From contig NZ_BDLU01000063.1 of NCBI RefSeq assembly GCF_006538165.1, positions 124,001 to 188,000 on the forward strand: 64,000 nt of DNA, in the 5' to 3' direction. Positions 9,309 to 18,764 of this stretch are shown here, piece after piece. Position numbers and translations under genes: made by a program. Numbering within the stretch: the stretch's first letter is position 1; the number at the start of each line of letters is the position of its first letter. The DNA comes from Komagataeibacter diospyri (GTDB taxonomy: Bacteria > Pseudomonadota > Alphaproteobacteria > Acetobacterales > Acetobacteraceae). The notes under the pieces are model-generated. The model was given only the letters and a program-made list of their open reading frames with translations, ran no database searches and was not told where the DNA came from.

Positions 9309-10280
9309 TCAGGCAATACTGGACAGCAGGTGACGGAAGTCTTCCGGTGGAGCGGTCTCGAACAGCATCTGCTCGCCTGTGCGGGGATGAACGAATCCCA
9401 GCCTGCGGGCGTGAAGCGCCTGACGGGGAAAATCCAGTGCCGCCTCTTTCGCTGCGGGCGGCAGGCCACGGGCAGCGGCCGGAATCCGGCGCAGATAGAC
9501 AGGGTCGCCCACCAGCGCGTGCCCGGCATGGGCGAAATGTACCCTGATCTGGTGAGTGCGCCCGGTCGCAAGTTTGCATTCCACATGGGCCAGGCCGCCA
9601 TGGAACGTGTCCAGCACCCGGTAATGGGTCAGCGCCACCTTGCCACCGCCGTTGGCAATCACCGCCATGCGCTTGCGATCGCGTCGGTCACGTCCGATCG
9701 CGCCATCGAACGAGCCGTTGGCAGGCGAGGGGATGCCCCAGCAGACGGCCTGGTAAGCCCGGTCGATCCTGCGTTCGGCAAAGGCGAGGGAAAGTGCCTG
9801 ATGCGCCATTTCGGTCTTGGCCGCCACCATGATGCCCGATGTGTCCTTGTCCAGCCGGTGGACGATTCCCGGCCGCCTTTCGCCCCCGATTCCGGTCAGC
9901 CCTTCGCCGCAGTGGGCCAGCAGGGCGTTGACCAGGGTACCGTCCTCATTGCCCGGGGCGGGGTGGACAACCATGCCCGCAGGTTTGTCCAGCACGATCA
10001 GGTCGCGGTCCTCATATAATATGTCCAGTGCGATATCCTGCCCCTGTGGCGTGGTGGGGATTGCGGGGGGGATGTGAATTTCATAACACATGCCTGCCCG
10101 CACGGGTTCCGCCGGATCACGCAGCGGGCTGCCATTGCGCAACAGGTGCCCGCTTTCCATAAGCGACTTGACGCGTGAGCGCGAAAGGCTTTCGACCGCA
10201 TTGGCCATGAAGCGGTCCGTGCGCTGGCCTGCGTCATCGGCGGTGGCGATGACGGGGGGTGGGGGGGCAGTGTCACTCAT
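9309..10280 (-). CDS. rluD: 23S rRNA pseudouridine synthase RluD-like
   Basis: RluA/RluD-family pseudouridine synthase, 323 aa. An S4 RNA-binding domain (RVKSLMESGHLLRNG) occupies roughly residues 15-75. The catalytic domain has the signature HRLDKDTSGI with catalytic Asp at about 144, then GRTHQIRVHFAHAGHALVGDPVY. RluD modifies helix 69 of 23S rRNA; paralogues RluA and RluC are the alternatives. rluD lies upstream of rpoH on the same strand and is divergent from a small membrane protein gene 48 bp away. Confidence 0.9.
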   Translation of the reverse strand: MSDTAPPPPVIATADDAGQRTDRFMANAVESLSRSRVKSLMESGHLLRNGSPLRDPAEPVRAGMCYEIHIPPAIPTTPQGQDIALDILYEDRDLIVLDKPAGMVVHPAPGNEDGTLVNALLAHCGEGLTGIGGERRPGIVHRLDKDTSGIMVAAKTEMAHQALSLAFAERRIDRAYQAVCWGIPSPANGSFDGAIGRDRRDRKRMAVIANGGGKVALTHYRVLDTFHGGLAHVECKLATGRTHQIRVHFAHAGHALVGDPVYLRRIPAAARGLPPAAKEAALDFPRQALHARRLGFVHPRTGEQMLFETAPPEDFRHLLSSIA

Positions 10281-10328
10281 GGCATGTGTCTATCGGAAAA
10301 AACGGTATTCGGGAACGGAAAGCACATA

Positions 10329-10685
10329 ATGGAAAAACAGGGATCGCGGGCGCTGCTTGCGGCGGTGATCGGCATGGGGGTTCTGCTGTTCATAGGCTCG
10401 CTGGCGCTGGTGGGCGTGCTGGTGCATCGCATGATGCACCCGGTGCCCGCCCCGACCGCTGCAGTGGCCGGGATGGTAACGGTAGCTGCGCCGGTCGTTG
10501 CAGGGCCAGGCGTGCCGGGGGATCTGGTGATGGATGAAGCGCCGGGCACACATGTGCAGGCGGTGACGGCCCGCCCTGATGGGCTGCTGGCGGTGGTGCT
10601 GAGTGGTGGTGGTGCGGACCGTGTGGTGGTGTGGGACCCGGCAGGCCGACGTATCGTGGCCCGACTGGTGGTTGGCCGCCCCTGA
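10329..10685 (+). CDS. small single-pass membrane protein next to rluD
   Basis: 118 aa starting MEKQGSR at ATG 10329. An in-frame ATG at 10284 would add 15 unconvincing residues. One membrane segment spans about residues 8-32 (AAVIGMGVLLFIGSLALVGVLV). A small soluble domain follows, with the pattern VTARPDGLLAVVLSGGG and VVVWDPAGRRI, reminiscent of a beta-strand repeat. It resembles small alphaproteobacterial proteins (DUF6476-like, from memory) that sit beside rluD. Function unknown. Confidence 0.65.
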   Translation: MEKQGSRALLAAVIGMGVLLFIGSLALVGVLVHRMMHPVPAPTAAVAGMVTVAAPVVAGPGVPGDLVMDEAPGTHVQAVTARPDGLLAVVLSGGGADRVVVWDPAGRRIVARLVVGRP

Positions 10686-10752
10686 TGGGATGGGCCACAA
10701 TTCTTTCCTTGCATCCCCACGGGTGATCGCATAGAACGCGGCACCGGCCTTT

Positions 10753-10828
10753 GTCCCGTTCGTCTAGAGGCCTAGGACACCGCCCTCTCACGGCGGCAAC
10801 ACGGGTTCGAATCCCGTACGGGACGCCA
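10753..10828 (+). tRNA. tRNA-Glu (CTC)
   Basis: 76 nt with encoded CCA. Acceptor GTCCCGT/ACGGGAC, anticodon stem CCGCC/GGCGG around CTCTCAC, giving anticodon CTC (reads GAG). T arm GGGTTCGAATCCC. Confidence 0.96.
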
Positions 10829-11047
10829 GATATTTCCCACGGTTTTTCGTTATGCAATGGGCAACCTGCCTGCGTGGCCGGATGATGACGGACATCCAGT
10901 AGTCCGCATGCAGGCTGGCTCCGCCATATCATCGCGGCATGATAAAGTGCATATGGCGCGCGGCCACAGGCAGGGAACGTCATCATTTTTGTAAATCAGG
11001 CACGGGCAGCGGACTCTGGCCGTATGTCATGAACCTGTTTTGAATAT

Positions 11048-11114
11048 CGTGTTGATAAATAATGTTTATTTTTCAGCGCCGTTTTTTCAAAAAAACTTCA
11101 CCGAAAAACTTCTT
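11048..11114 (+). repeat. dispersed element, copy C (decayed)
   Basis: Starts with the lead-in CGTGTTGATAAAT, similar to the lead-in of copy E. It then keeps TTTTCAGCGCCGTTTTTTC, AAAAACTTCACC and GAAAAACTTCTT. The two hairpins have collapsed into one short, A/T-rich stem. Confidence 0.55.
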
Positions 11115-11325
11115 CATCATTTGCAGGACTGTCTTCTGGGAAAGGCATGGTGTTATGCAAAATATAAATGAATTATCCGTTCAGTATATGAAATGTTCGG
11201 CGTGAATATTGTCTGTCTGCGTGTATTCGCAGACAAGGGTCTTATGGCCTGCCCCGACGGATCGGGATGTGGCGCTACCAATGCATATTATCCACAATGG
11301 GCTTCATGCCCATGAGTGTTGAATG

Positions 11326-11352
11326 AAAGCCCGCCGTAAGGCGGCTTTTCCC
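11326..11352 (+). terminator. terminator-like hairpin in the bcs upstream region
   Basis: AAAGC-C-CGCC, loop GTAA, GGCG-GCTTT, followed by a short T run. One C is bulged. It could end transcription coming from the tRNA-Glu side, or mark the end of an unannotated short transcript. Confidence 0.45.
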
Positions 11353-11483
11353 AATGTATTACAGTATTTCGACAGTTATTTTTTATCAGAAGGGCAATCA
11401 ATCTATGGCATGGTGATGTTTTTCATATTAATATATAATAAAGGCATCTTATATCGGTGCCTATGCAGTTTGCGTGAAAAACA

Positions 11484-11497
11484 TTGATCCAGGTCAA
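11484..11497. promoter_or_regulatory. FNR/FixK-type binding box
   Basis: TTGATCCAGGTCAA matches the TTGA-N6-TCAA dyad of FNR/FixK/Anr regulators in all eight half-site bases. It lies about 400 bp upstream of cmcAx. CRP/FNR-family regulation of cellulose genes has been reported in Komagataeibacter; binding at this site is inference. Confidence 0.6.
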
Positions 11498-11885
11498 TTT
11501 GCCCTGAAATTTAAAAATATTTTCCATCTTTTAATTTCCGGACGGATGGCAGCATATTGGAACCCGATCGTTTTCCATATCTCTCTTTTTGATTTTTTCT
11601 GGAATAATCAACGGGATTTTTTGGGGAGCTCGCGGGCCTGACGTGATAAAAATGCAACTTTCTCACCTTTCCGGTCCGTAAGGGCGCTGGTGACTGTTTC
11701 ACCACCGGGAGGTAAGACGTTATGCTTCTCTTCCGTAATAAAGTCTGTCTCGTCACGGCCATGTCCGGCTTGCAGGATAGGGGAGTTTGCGATTAAGGCG
11801 TCATGGGTGCGACCGGGTATGGAATTGAACACCAGTTCCTGCCTGTGGTTGCATCGGTTCGGATTTCTGAAGTGTGTGGTGATCA

Positions 11886-12965
11886 ATGCTGTTGGATTTT
11901 ATGAAGCTGCAGAAGCATGTATCCGGGATGGGGCGTCGCTCCTTTCTGTCCGTCATGGCGGCAGCAGGCAGCATTCCTTTTATTTCAGCGGCTGAAGCAG
12001 GTGACGGCACGGCAGTGAATCAGCAGTGGGCCATTTTCCGCAGCAAATATTTCCATCCTGATGGCCGTATCGTTGATACCGGCAACAGCGGCGAATCCCA
12101 CAGCGAGGGGCAGGGCTATGGCATGCTTTTCGCCGCCACCGCTGGCGATCAGGCGGCATTCGAGGCGATATGGGTGTGGGCGCGCACCAATCTCCAGCAC
12201 AAGACCGATGCCCTGTTTTCCTGGCGCTACCTGGACGGGCATAACCCGCCGGTCGCGGACAAGAACAACGCTACCGATGGCGATCTGCTGATTGCGCTTG
12301 GCCTGGCACGGGCCGGCAGGCTTTGGAAGCGGGCCGACTATATTCAGGACGCTATGGCCATTTATGCCGATGTGCTGAAGCTCATGACCATGAAGGTCGG
12401 CCCCTATGAGGTGCTGCTGCCCGGTGCGACCGGATTCGTCACCAAGGATGCGGTCACTCTCAACCTTTCCTATTACGTCATGCCCTCGCTCATGCAGGCG
12501 TTTGAGCTGTCGGCCGATCCGCGGTGGCAGACCGTAATGGAAAATGGCCTGCGCATTATCGGCAAGGGACGATTCGGGCAATGGAAGCTTCCGCCGGACT
12601 GGCTGTCAATCAATCGACAGACCGGTGCCTTTTCCATAGCCAAGGGCTGGCCGCCGCGTTTCTCCTTTGATGCGATTCGCGTGCCGCTCTACCTGTATTG
12701 GGCGCATATGCTGTCACCGGAGCTTCTGGCTGACTTCACGCGTTTCTGGAACCATTTTGGCGCATCGGCGCTGCCGGGCTGGATTGACCTGACAAATGGT
12801 TCGCGGTCGCCCTATAATGCACCGCCCGGCTATCTGGCCGTCGCGTCGTGTTCGGGTCTGGCATCGGCAGGGGAACTGCCTACGCTGGATAATGCGCCGG
12901 ATTACTATTCCGCAGCGCTTACATTGCTGGTCTATATCGCCCGTGCCGAGGGAGGTGGGATGTGA
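11886..12965 (+). CDS. cmcAx: GH8 endo-beta-1,4-glucanase CmcAx (BcsZ-type)
   Basis: Secreted carboxymethylcellulase of glycoside hydrolase family 8. It is required for normal cellulose ribbon assembly, probably by removing tangled glucan. GESHSEGQGYGM carries the catalytic acid Glu, and NNATDGDLLIALGLARAG a conserved active-site segment. The N-terminal region contains GRRSFLSVMAAAG, a twin-arginine-type motif with a hydrophobic stretch and possible cleavage after AEA. Possible starts are ATG 11886, 11901 and 11928. The previously described K. xylinus enzyme starts further in, near MSVMAA, which would drop the RR pair. The stop overlaps the ccpAx GTG. Confidence 0.95.
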   Translation: MLLDFMKLQKHVSGMGRRSFLSVMAAAGSIPFISAAEAGDGTAVNQQWAIFRSKYFHPDGRIVDTGNSGESHSEGQGYGMLFAATAGDQAAFEAIWVWARTNLQHKTDALFSWRYLDGHNPPVADKNNATDGDLLIALGLARAGRLWKRADYIQDAMAIYADVLKLMTMKVGPYEVLLPGATGFVTKDAVTLNLSYYVMPSLMQAFELSADPRWQTVMENGLRIIGKGRFGQWKLPPDWLSINRQTGAFSIAKGWPPRFSFDAIRVPLYLYWAHMLSPELLADFTRFWNHFGASALPGWIDLTNGSRSPYNAPPGYLAVASCSGLASAGELPTLDNAPDYYSAALTLLVYIARAEGGGM

Positions 12966-13936
12966 GTTCAGCCGATAAGGAAGTGGCAGGAGCACAGGCG
13001 CCTCGCCCGACTGTGGACATGGACAATCCACAGGATGTGTCCCGCATGCTTACGGCTGGTTACGGTCTGAGCGGGGAGGGGTTTCATTACCATTCCTTCC
13101 GCCCTGTCGTGCGGGATATGCCCGTGGAAGACCCGGAAGAGTCCGTTCATGAAGACGCGCACGACGTTCATGCCTACACTGAAGATCAGTATGCCGAACC
13201 GGAACCGCACGTTCCCGCCGCCGAGCCGGAACCGGAGCCGGAGCCTGTGGCCCCGCCAGTCGTAGCATCCCCCGAAATACTTTCTGCGCCGCCCGCGCCG
13301 CCACCGCCAATGGCGTCGGAAGTCGTGCATGCGCCCCAGCCCCCCGTGGCTGAGACCGTGGCTCCGCCCCCTCCGCCGCCGGAAACCGTGGTGCGGCCTG
13401 CGCCTCGGCCGAATCCTGTTGCTTCGGCAGCGGATGTCGTGCAGTCGGGTGGTCAGGAGCGACGTGGCCTGCCGCCGTTTACCGAAGCGCCTGCTGCCCC
13501 CGTGCCGCCACGCCCGGCACCGGTGCAGTCCGCGCCCTTCGCGGTTGAAGCGTCCGAACCGGTGGTCACCGCGACAGATGACTGGGCCCCTGTACCCAAG
13601 GCGCAGCAGCGTCGTGGACAGCGCCCGACAGGGCCTGGATTTTTCTTTGCCAAGGCAGGCGACCTGACCCAGATGGCCCGGTTGTTCCAATCCACCCCGG
13701 TGCCGACATCACCGCCTGTTCCCAAACCTGTTTCCAAGGTGACCACGATGACCAAATTAGACAAGAATTCATGGAACAACAGTACGGGACGGTCCCCGGC
13801 CCCGACGGACAACTCCCCGACGCTTACGGAAGTTTTCATGACTCTGGGAGGCCGGGCCACGGATCGTCTGATCCCCAAGCCAAGCCTGCGTGAAGCCCTG
13901 CTGCGCAAGCGCGAAGAAGAAAACGGGGAATCCTAA
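12962..13936 (+). CDS. ccpAx: cellulose-complementing protein CcpAx (BcsH)
   Basis: A protein restricted to Komagataeibacter and relatives. It is needed for aligning terminal complexes and for high crystalline cellulose yield, and is reported to interact with BcsD. It has 324 codons from GTG 12962, which overlaps the cmcAx stop and has a GGAGGTGGG Shine-Dalgarno. The sequence is low-complexity and probably disordered, rich in Pro, Ala and Glu (EPEPEPEP, PPAPPPP). Short ordered-looking ends are NPQDVSRMLTAGYGLSGEGF and the C-terminal LTEVFMTLGGRATDRLIPK. No enzyme motif or signal peptide is seen. Confidence 0.92.
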   Translation: MSSADKEVAGAQAPRPTVDMDNPQDVSRMLTAGYGLSGEGFHYHSFRPVVRDMPVEDPEESVHEDAHDVHAYTEDQYAEPEPHVPAAEPEPEPEPVAPPVVASPEILSAPPAPPPPMASEVVHAPQPPVAETVAPPPPPPETVVRPAPRPNPVASAADVVQSGGQERRGLPPFTEAPAAPVPPRPAPVQSAPFAVEASEPVVTATDDWAPVPKAQQRRGQRPTGPGFFFAKAGDLTQMARLFQSTPVPTSPPVPKPVSKVTTMTKLDKNSWNNSTGRSPAPTDNSPTLTEVFMTLGGRATDRLIPKPSLREALLRKREEENGES

Positions 13937-13946
13937 GCTGCATTGG

Positions 13947-13975
13947 CGGGCTGGACATGATGGCAGGCCAGCCCG
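13947..13975 (+). other. hairpin between ccpAx and bcsA
   Basis: CGGGCTGG (13947-13954) pairs perfectly with CCAGCCCG (13968-13975) across a 13-nt loop. No T tract follows. In the 187-bp ccpAx-bcsA gap it could stabilise or process the upstream mRNA, or weaken read-through. The following AT-rich stretch (about 14070-14110) could hold a second promoter, but I see no convincing -35/-10 pair. Confidence 0.45.
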
Positions 13976-14123
13976 TGATGGCAAAAAGGAATGGGGATGA
14001 TCCCCGTATGACCCGCAGGCCACGCGGGCAGAAAGGCGACATGACGGACCAGATGCGTCTGACGGTTTTCTTTTGAACGTAACTATCTGTTTTATCAGTA
14101 TTTATTAACCGGACGAGTTATTG

Positions 14124-16361
14124 ATGTCAGAGGTTCAGTCGTCAGCGCCTGCGGAAAGTCGGTTCGGCCGTTTTTCCAATAAGATACTGGCACCGCGCGG
14201 TGCCAGTTACATAGTTGGGGCTGTGGGGATTTTTGCCCTGCTCGCTGCCACTACCGTCACGCTGTCGATAAATGAACAGTTGATTGTGGCATTAATATGT
14301 ATTGCGGTATTTTTCATCGTCGGCCGGCGTAAAAGCCGCCGTACCCAGGTCTTTCTTGAAGTGCTTTCGGCGCTGGTATCGCTGCGGTACCTGACATGGC
14401 GCCTGACAGAAACGCTGGACTTCGATACCTGGATACAGGGCGGACTGGGCGTTACCCTGCTGCTGGCGGAACTGTATGCGCTGTACATGCTGTTCCTCAG
14501 TTATTTCCAGACGATTTCACCCCTTCATCGCGCCCCGTTGCCGATGTCACCTAACCCGGATGACTGGCCCACTGTTGATATCTTTATCCCGACCTACGAT
14601 GAATCGCTGGGGATCGTACGCCTGACGGTTCTGGGTGCGCTGGGTATCGACTGGCCACCCGACAAGGTAAACGTCTACATTCTGGATGACGGCAAGCGTG
14701 AGGAATTCGCCCGCTTTGCCGAAGAATGCGGCGCGCGCTATATCGCCCGTCCCGATAACGCGCATGCCAAGGCCGGCAACCTCAACTACGCCATCAAGCA
14801 TACGACAGGCGATTACATCCTCATCCTGGACTGTGACCATATCCCGACGCGTGCGTTCCTGCAGATCGCGATGGGCTGGATGGTCGAGGATCCGAAGATC
14901 GCCCTGATGCAGACCCCGCATCACTTCTATTCCCCTGACCCGTTCCAGCGTAACCTGGCCGTGGGGTACCGTACCCCGCCGGAAGGCAACCTGTTCTACG
15001 GTGTTATTCAGGACGGTAACGACTTCTGGGATGCGACCTTTTTCTGCGGTTCGTGCGCCATCCTGCGGCGTAAGGCGATTGAGGAAATCGGCGGCTTTGC
15101 AACAGAAACCGTGACGGAAGATGCCCATACCGCGCTGCGCATGCAGCGCAAGGGATGGTCAACCGCCTACCTGCGCATTCCGCTGGCCAGTGGTCTGGCG
15201 ACTGAACGCCTTGTCACGCATATCGGTCAGCGTATGCGCTGGGCCCGTGGCATGATCCAGATTTTCCGTGTCGACAATCCGATGATGGGACCGGGACTGA
15301 AACTGGGGCAGCGGCTGTGTTACCTGTCGGCCATGACGTCGTTCTTCTTCGCCATTCCCCGCGTCATCTTCCTTGCGTCCCCGCTGGCCTTCCTGTTCTT
15401 CAACCAGAACATCATCGCCGCGTCCCCGCTGGCGGTGCTGGCCTACGCCATTCCGCATATGTTCCATTCCATCGCGACGGCGGCGAAAGTCAACAAGGGC
15501 TGGCGTTATTCGTTCTGGAGTGAAGTGTACGAAACCGTCATGGCGTTGTTCCTGGTGCGTGTGACCATCGTAACGATGATGTTCCCCTCCAAGGGCAAGT
15601 TCAACGTGACGGAAAAAGGTGGTGTTCTGGAGCACGAGGAATTCGATCTTGGCGCCACCTATCCGAACATCATCTTCGCCTGCATCATGGCCCTTGGCCT
15701 GCTGCGCGGGGCATATGCGCTGATTTTTCAGCATCTGGACATTATTTCGGAACGTGCTTACGCGCTGAACTGCATCTGGTCGATGATCAGCCTGATCATA
15801 CTGCTGGCGGCCATTGCCGTGGGTCGTGAAACCAAGCAGATCCGCCACAGTCACCGTATTGAAGCCCAGATTCCCGTTACGGTTTATGATTACGAAGGCA
15901 ATTCAAGCCACGGCATTACCGAGGACGTTTCCATGGGTGGTGTGGCGATCCACATGCCCTGGCGCGATGTTACCCCGGACCAGCCTGTACAGGTCGTGAT
16001 CCATGCGGTACTGGATGGCGAGGAGGTGAACCTTCCGGCCACCATGATCCGTAGTGCCCGGGGCAAGGCCGTGTTCACATGGTCGATCAATAACATTCAG
16101 GTTGAAGCAGCCGTGGTCCGGTTCGTGTTCGGGCGTGCTGATGCCTGGCTGCAGTGGAATAATTATGAGGATGACCGGCCGTTACGAAGCCTGTGGAGTC
16201 TGATCCTCAGCATCAAGGCACTGTTCCGCAGGAAGGGTCAGATGATTGCCCATAGTCGCCCCAAGAAAAAACCAATTGCACTGCCGGTTGAGCGTAGGGA
16301 GCCAACAACCAGTCAGGGTGGTCAGAAACAGGAAGGAAAGATCAGTCGTGCGGCCTCGTGA
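14124..16361 (+). CDS. bcsA: cellulose synthase catalytic subunit BcsA
   Basis: Inner-membrane processive GT2 enzyme that polymerises UDP-glucose into beta-1,4-glucan and extrudes it. It is 745 aa from ATG 14124, with GGACGAG 7 bp upstream. N-terminal membrane helices span about residues 28-130. The catalytic motifs are DDG at 188-190, DCDH at 236-239, TED at 331-333 and QRMRW at 369-373, followed by further membrane helices. The C-terminal PilZ domain binds c-di-GMP through RHSHR (574-578) and DVSMGG (601-606). Unlike the fused AcsAB of some strains, it ends in its own stop, which overlaps the start of bcsB. Confidence 0.98.
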   Translation: MSEVQSSAPAESRFGRFSNKILAPRGASYIVGAVGIFALLAATTVTLSINEQLIVALICIAVFFIVGRRKSRRTQVFLEVLSALVSLRYLTWRLTETLDFDTWIQGGLGVTLLLAELYALYMLFLSYFQTISPLHRAPLPMSPNPDDWPTVDIFIPTYDESLGIVRLTVLGALGIDWPPDKVNVYILDDGKREEFARFAEECGARYIARPDNAHAKAGNLNYAIKHTTGDYILILDCDHIPTRAFLQIAMGWMVEDPKIALMQTPHHFYSPDPFQRNLAVGYRTPPEGNLFYGVIQDGNDFWDATFFCGSCAILRRKAIEEIGGFATETVTEDAHTALRMQRKGWSTAYLRIPLASGLATERLVTHIGQRMRWARGMIQIFRVDNPMMGPGLKLGQRLCYLSAMTSFFFAIPRVIFLASPLAFLFFNQNIIAASPLAVLAYAIPHMFHSIATAAKVNKGWRYSFWSEVYETVMALFLVRVTIVTMMFPSKGKFNVTEKGGVLEHEEFDLGATYPNIIFACIMALGLLRGAYALIFQHLDIISERAYALNCIWSMISLIILLAAIAVGRETKQIRHSHRIEAQIPVTVYDYEGNSSHGITEDVSMGGVAIHMPWRDVTPDQPVQVVIHAVLDGEEVNLPATMIRSARGKAVFTWSINNIQVEAAVVRFVFGRADAWLQWNNYEDDRPLRSLWSLILSIKALFRRKGQMIAHSRPKKKPIALPVERREPTTSQGGQKQEGKISRAAS

Positions 16362-18762
16362 TATGAAAATGGTGTCCCTGATCGCGCTACTGGTCTTTGC
16401 AACGGGAGCACAGGCTGCCCCGATTGCATCCAGGGCGCCTGCGCCCCCGCCTGCGGGTAGTGACCTGCCCCCCTTACCTGCGTCTACCCCTGTGGCGCAG
16501 CCCCAGGCACAGACGGGAAGTAATGCTGCCGCCTCCACCCCGGCGGACGCGGCCAATAACGCGGATGCGATACTGGACAATGCCGAAAATGCGGCAGGTG
16601 CCGGTTCCGATGTTGCGACCGTTCATACCTATTCCCTGAAGGAACTGGGTGCGCAAAGCGCATTGACCATGCGCGGCGCGGCCCCGCTGCAGGGGCTGCA
16701 GTTCGGTATACCGGCGGACCAGCTGGTAACGTCGGCACGGCTGGTGGTCTCGGGTGCGATGTCGCCCAACCTCCAGCCTGACAACAGTGCGGTTACGATC
16801 ACGCTGAATGAACAGTATATCGGTACCTTGCGCCCTGACCCGTCGCATCCGGCATTTGGTCCGTTGTCATTTGACGTCAATCCCATCTTCTTTGTCAGCG
16901 GCAACCGCCTGAATTTCAGCTTTGCCGCCGGGTCGAAGGGATGCGCGGACCCGTCCAACGGGCTGCAGTGGGCCAGCGTGTCCGAACATTCGCAACTGCA
17001 GATCACAACCATACCGCTTCCCCCCCGGCGCCAGCTGGCCCGGCTGCCGCAGCCTTTCTTTGACAAGACTGTAAGGCAGAAAGTGGTCATTCCGTTTGTC
17101 CTTGCACAGACATTTGATCCCGAGGTGCTCAAGGCATCCGGCATCATCGCGTCGTGGTTCGGGCAGCAGACCGACTACCGTGGGGTCAATTTCCCCGTAT
17201 TCTCCACCATTCCCCAGACGGGCAACGCCATTGTGGTCGGTGTGGCGGATGAACTGCCTGCCGCATTGGGACGACCTTCGATCAGTGGGCCAACCCTTAT
17301 GGAGGTCGCCAATCCGTCCGACCCCAATGGCACGCTGCTGCTGGTGACGGGCCGTGACCGCGACGAAGTCATCACCGCAAGCAAGGGGGTCGGTTTTGGT
17401 TCCAGCGCCCTGCCGGTCGCCAGCCGCATGGACGTGGCGCCGATTGACGTCGCACCACGCGTCGCAAATGACGCGCCGTCCTTCATCCCCACCACCCGTC
17501 CGGTCCGGCTGGGTGAACTGGTGCCTGTCAGCGCATTGCAGGGGGAAGGCTATACGCCGGGTGTCCTGTCGGTGCCCTTCCGCGTGTCCCCCGACCTGTA
17601 TACGTGGCGTGACCGGCCGTACAAGCTGAATGTGCGCTTCCGTGCGCCGGATGGGCCGATCCTGGATGTCGCGCGGTCACATCTGGATGTCGGTATCAAC
17701 AATACCTATCTGCAGTCCTATTCACTGCGCGAGCAGAGTTCCGCAGTCGACCAGCTGCTGCGTCGTGTTGGCGTGGGCAGCCAGAACGCTGGCGTGGAAC
17801 AGCATACGCTGACCATTCCGCCGTGGATGGTGTTCGGTCAGGATCAGCTGCAGTTCTATTTTGACGCAGCGCCCCTGACACAGCCAGGCTGCCGTCCCGG
17901 GCCAAGCCTGATCCACATGTCGGTTGATCCGGATTCAACCATCGACCTGTCCAACGCCTATCACATCACACGCATGCCCAACCTGGCTTACATGGCCAGT
18001 GCGGGGTATCCGTTCACCACCTATGCCGATCTGTCGCGTTCGGCCGTGGTGCTGCCGGATCATCCCAATGGCACGGTGGTCAGCGCCTATCTCGACCTCA
18101 TGGGTTTCATGGGGGCGACGACCTGGTATCCCGTATCGGGTGTCGATATCGTGTCGGCTGACCATGTAAGCGATGTGGCGGACCGGAACCTGATTGTCCT
18201 GTCCACCCTGTCGAACAGTGGGGAAGTCTCCTCGCTGCTGGCCAACTCGGCTTACCAGATTTCGGACGGGCGGCTGCACATGGGGCTGCGTTCTACCCTC
18301 AGCGGGGTGTGGAACATCTTCCAGGATCCGATGTCGGTCATAAGCAGCACCCGTCCGACCGAGGTCGAAACCACCCTGAGCGGCGGTGTCGGCGCGATGG
18401 TGGAAGCAGAATCACCGCTGGCTTCCGGTCGTACGGTGCTGGCCCTGCTGTCGGCTGATGGGCAGGGGCTGGATAATCTGGTCCAGATCCTGGGGCAGCG
18501 TAAAAATCAGGCGAAGGTGCAGGGTGACCTTGTTCTGGCGCATGGCGACGACCTGACATCCTACCGCAGCTCACCGCTTTATACGGTTGGCACGCTGCCG
18601 ATGTGGCTCATGCCTGACTGGTATATGCACAATCATCCCATCCGTGTGGTTGTGGTCGGCCTGTTCGGCTGTCTGCTGGTGGTGGCTGTCCTGGTTCGTG
18701 CACTGTTCCGCCACGCGATGTACCGTCGCCGGCAGTTGCAGGAAGAAAGGCAGAAATCGTGA
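16348..18762 (+). CDS. bcsB: cellulose synthase regulatory/periplasmic subunit BcsB
   Basis: Periplasmic partner of BcsA with one C-terminal membrane anchor (about 740-765). It guides the nascent chain and is needed for catalysis. Start choice: GTG 16348 has GGAAGGAAAG 7 bp upstream and overlaps bcsA by 14 bp. The published K. xylinus form begins [10 protein letters not shown] at ATG 16363, for which that Shine-Dalgarno is too distant. The signal peptide is [19 protein letters not shown] Pro/Ala-rich linker precedes the first carbohydrate-binding-like domain. [20 protein letters not shown] and the LSTLSNSGE region are typical of the family. Confidence 0.96.
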   Translation: MRPRDMKMVSLIALLVFATGAQAAPIASRAPAPPPAGSDLPPLPASTPVAQPQAQTGSNAAASTPADAANNADAILDNAENAAGAGSDVATVHTYSLKELGAQSALTMRGAAPLQGLQFGIPADQLVTSARLVVSGAMSPNLQPDNSAVTITLNEQYIGTLRPDPSHPAFGPLSFDVNPIFFVSGNRLNFSFAAGSKGCADPSNGLQWASVSEHSQLQITTIPLPPRRQLARLPQPFFDKTVRQKVVIPFVLAQTFDPEVLKASGIIASWFGQQTDYRGVNFPVFSTIPQTGNAIVVGVADELPAALGRPSISGPTLMEVANPSDPNGTLLLVTGRDRDEVITASKGVGFGSSALPVASRMDVAPIDVAPRVANDAPSFIPTTRPVRLGELVPVSALQGEGYTPGVLSVPFRVSPDLYTWRDRPYKLNVRFRAPDGPILDVARSHLDVGINNTYLQSYSLREQSSAVDQLLRRVGVGSQNAGVEQHTLTIPPWMVFGQDQLQFYFDAAPLTQPGCRPGPSLIHMSVDPDSTIDLSNAYHITRMPNLAYMASAGYPFTTYADLSRSAVVLPDHPNGTVVSAYLDLMGFMGATTWYPVSGVDIVSADHVSDVADRNLIVLSTLSNSGEVSSLLANSAYQISDGRLHMGLRSTLSGVWNIFQDPMSVISSTRPTEVETTLSGGVGAMVEAESPLASGRTVLALLSADGQGLDNLVQILGQRKNQAKVQGDLVLAHGDDLTSYRSSPLYTVGTLPMWLMPDWYMHNHPIRVVVVGLFGCLLVVAVLVRALFRHAMYRRRQLQEERQKS

Positions 18763-18764
18763 TC

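Larger units (their letters stand above)
10829..11885. other. AT-rich 1-kb non-coding region upstream of the cellulose locus
   Basis: No open frame here has family character. Base composition drops clearly compared with the flanks. It contains a decayed copy of the dispersed element (11048-11114), a terminator-like hairpin (11326-11352) and an FNR/FixK-type box (11484-11497). The size and composition suggest that the promoter region of the cmcAx-bcs operon lies here. Confidence 0.7.

Noticed and set aside
11511..11886. Short open frames in the bcs upstream region
   Set aside because: They overlap each other on both strands, lack ribosome sites and have no recognisable family; AT-rich non-coding sequence explains them.
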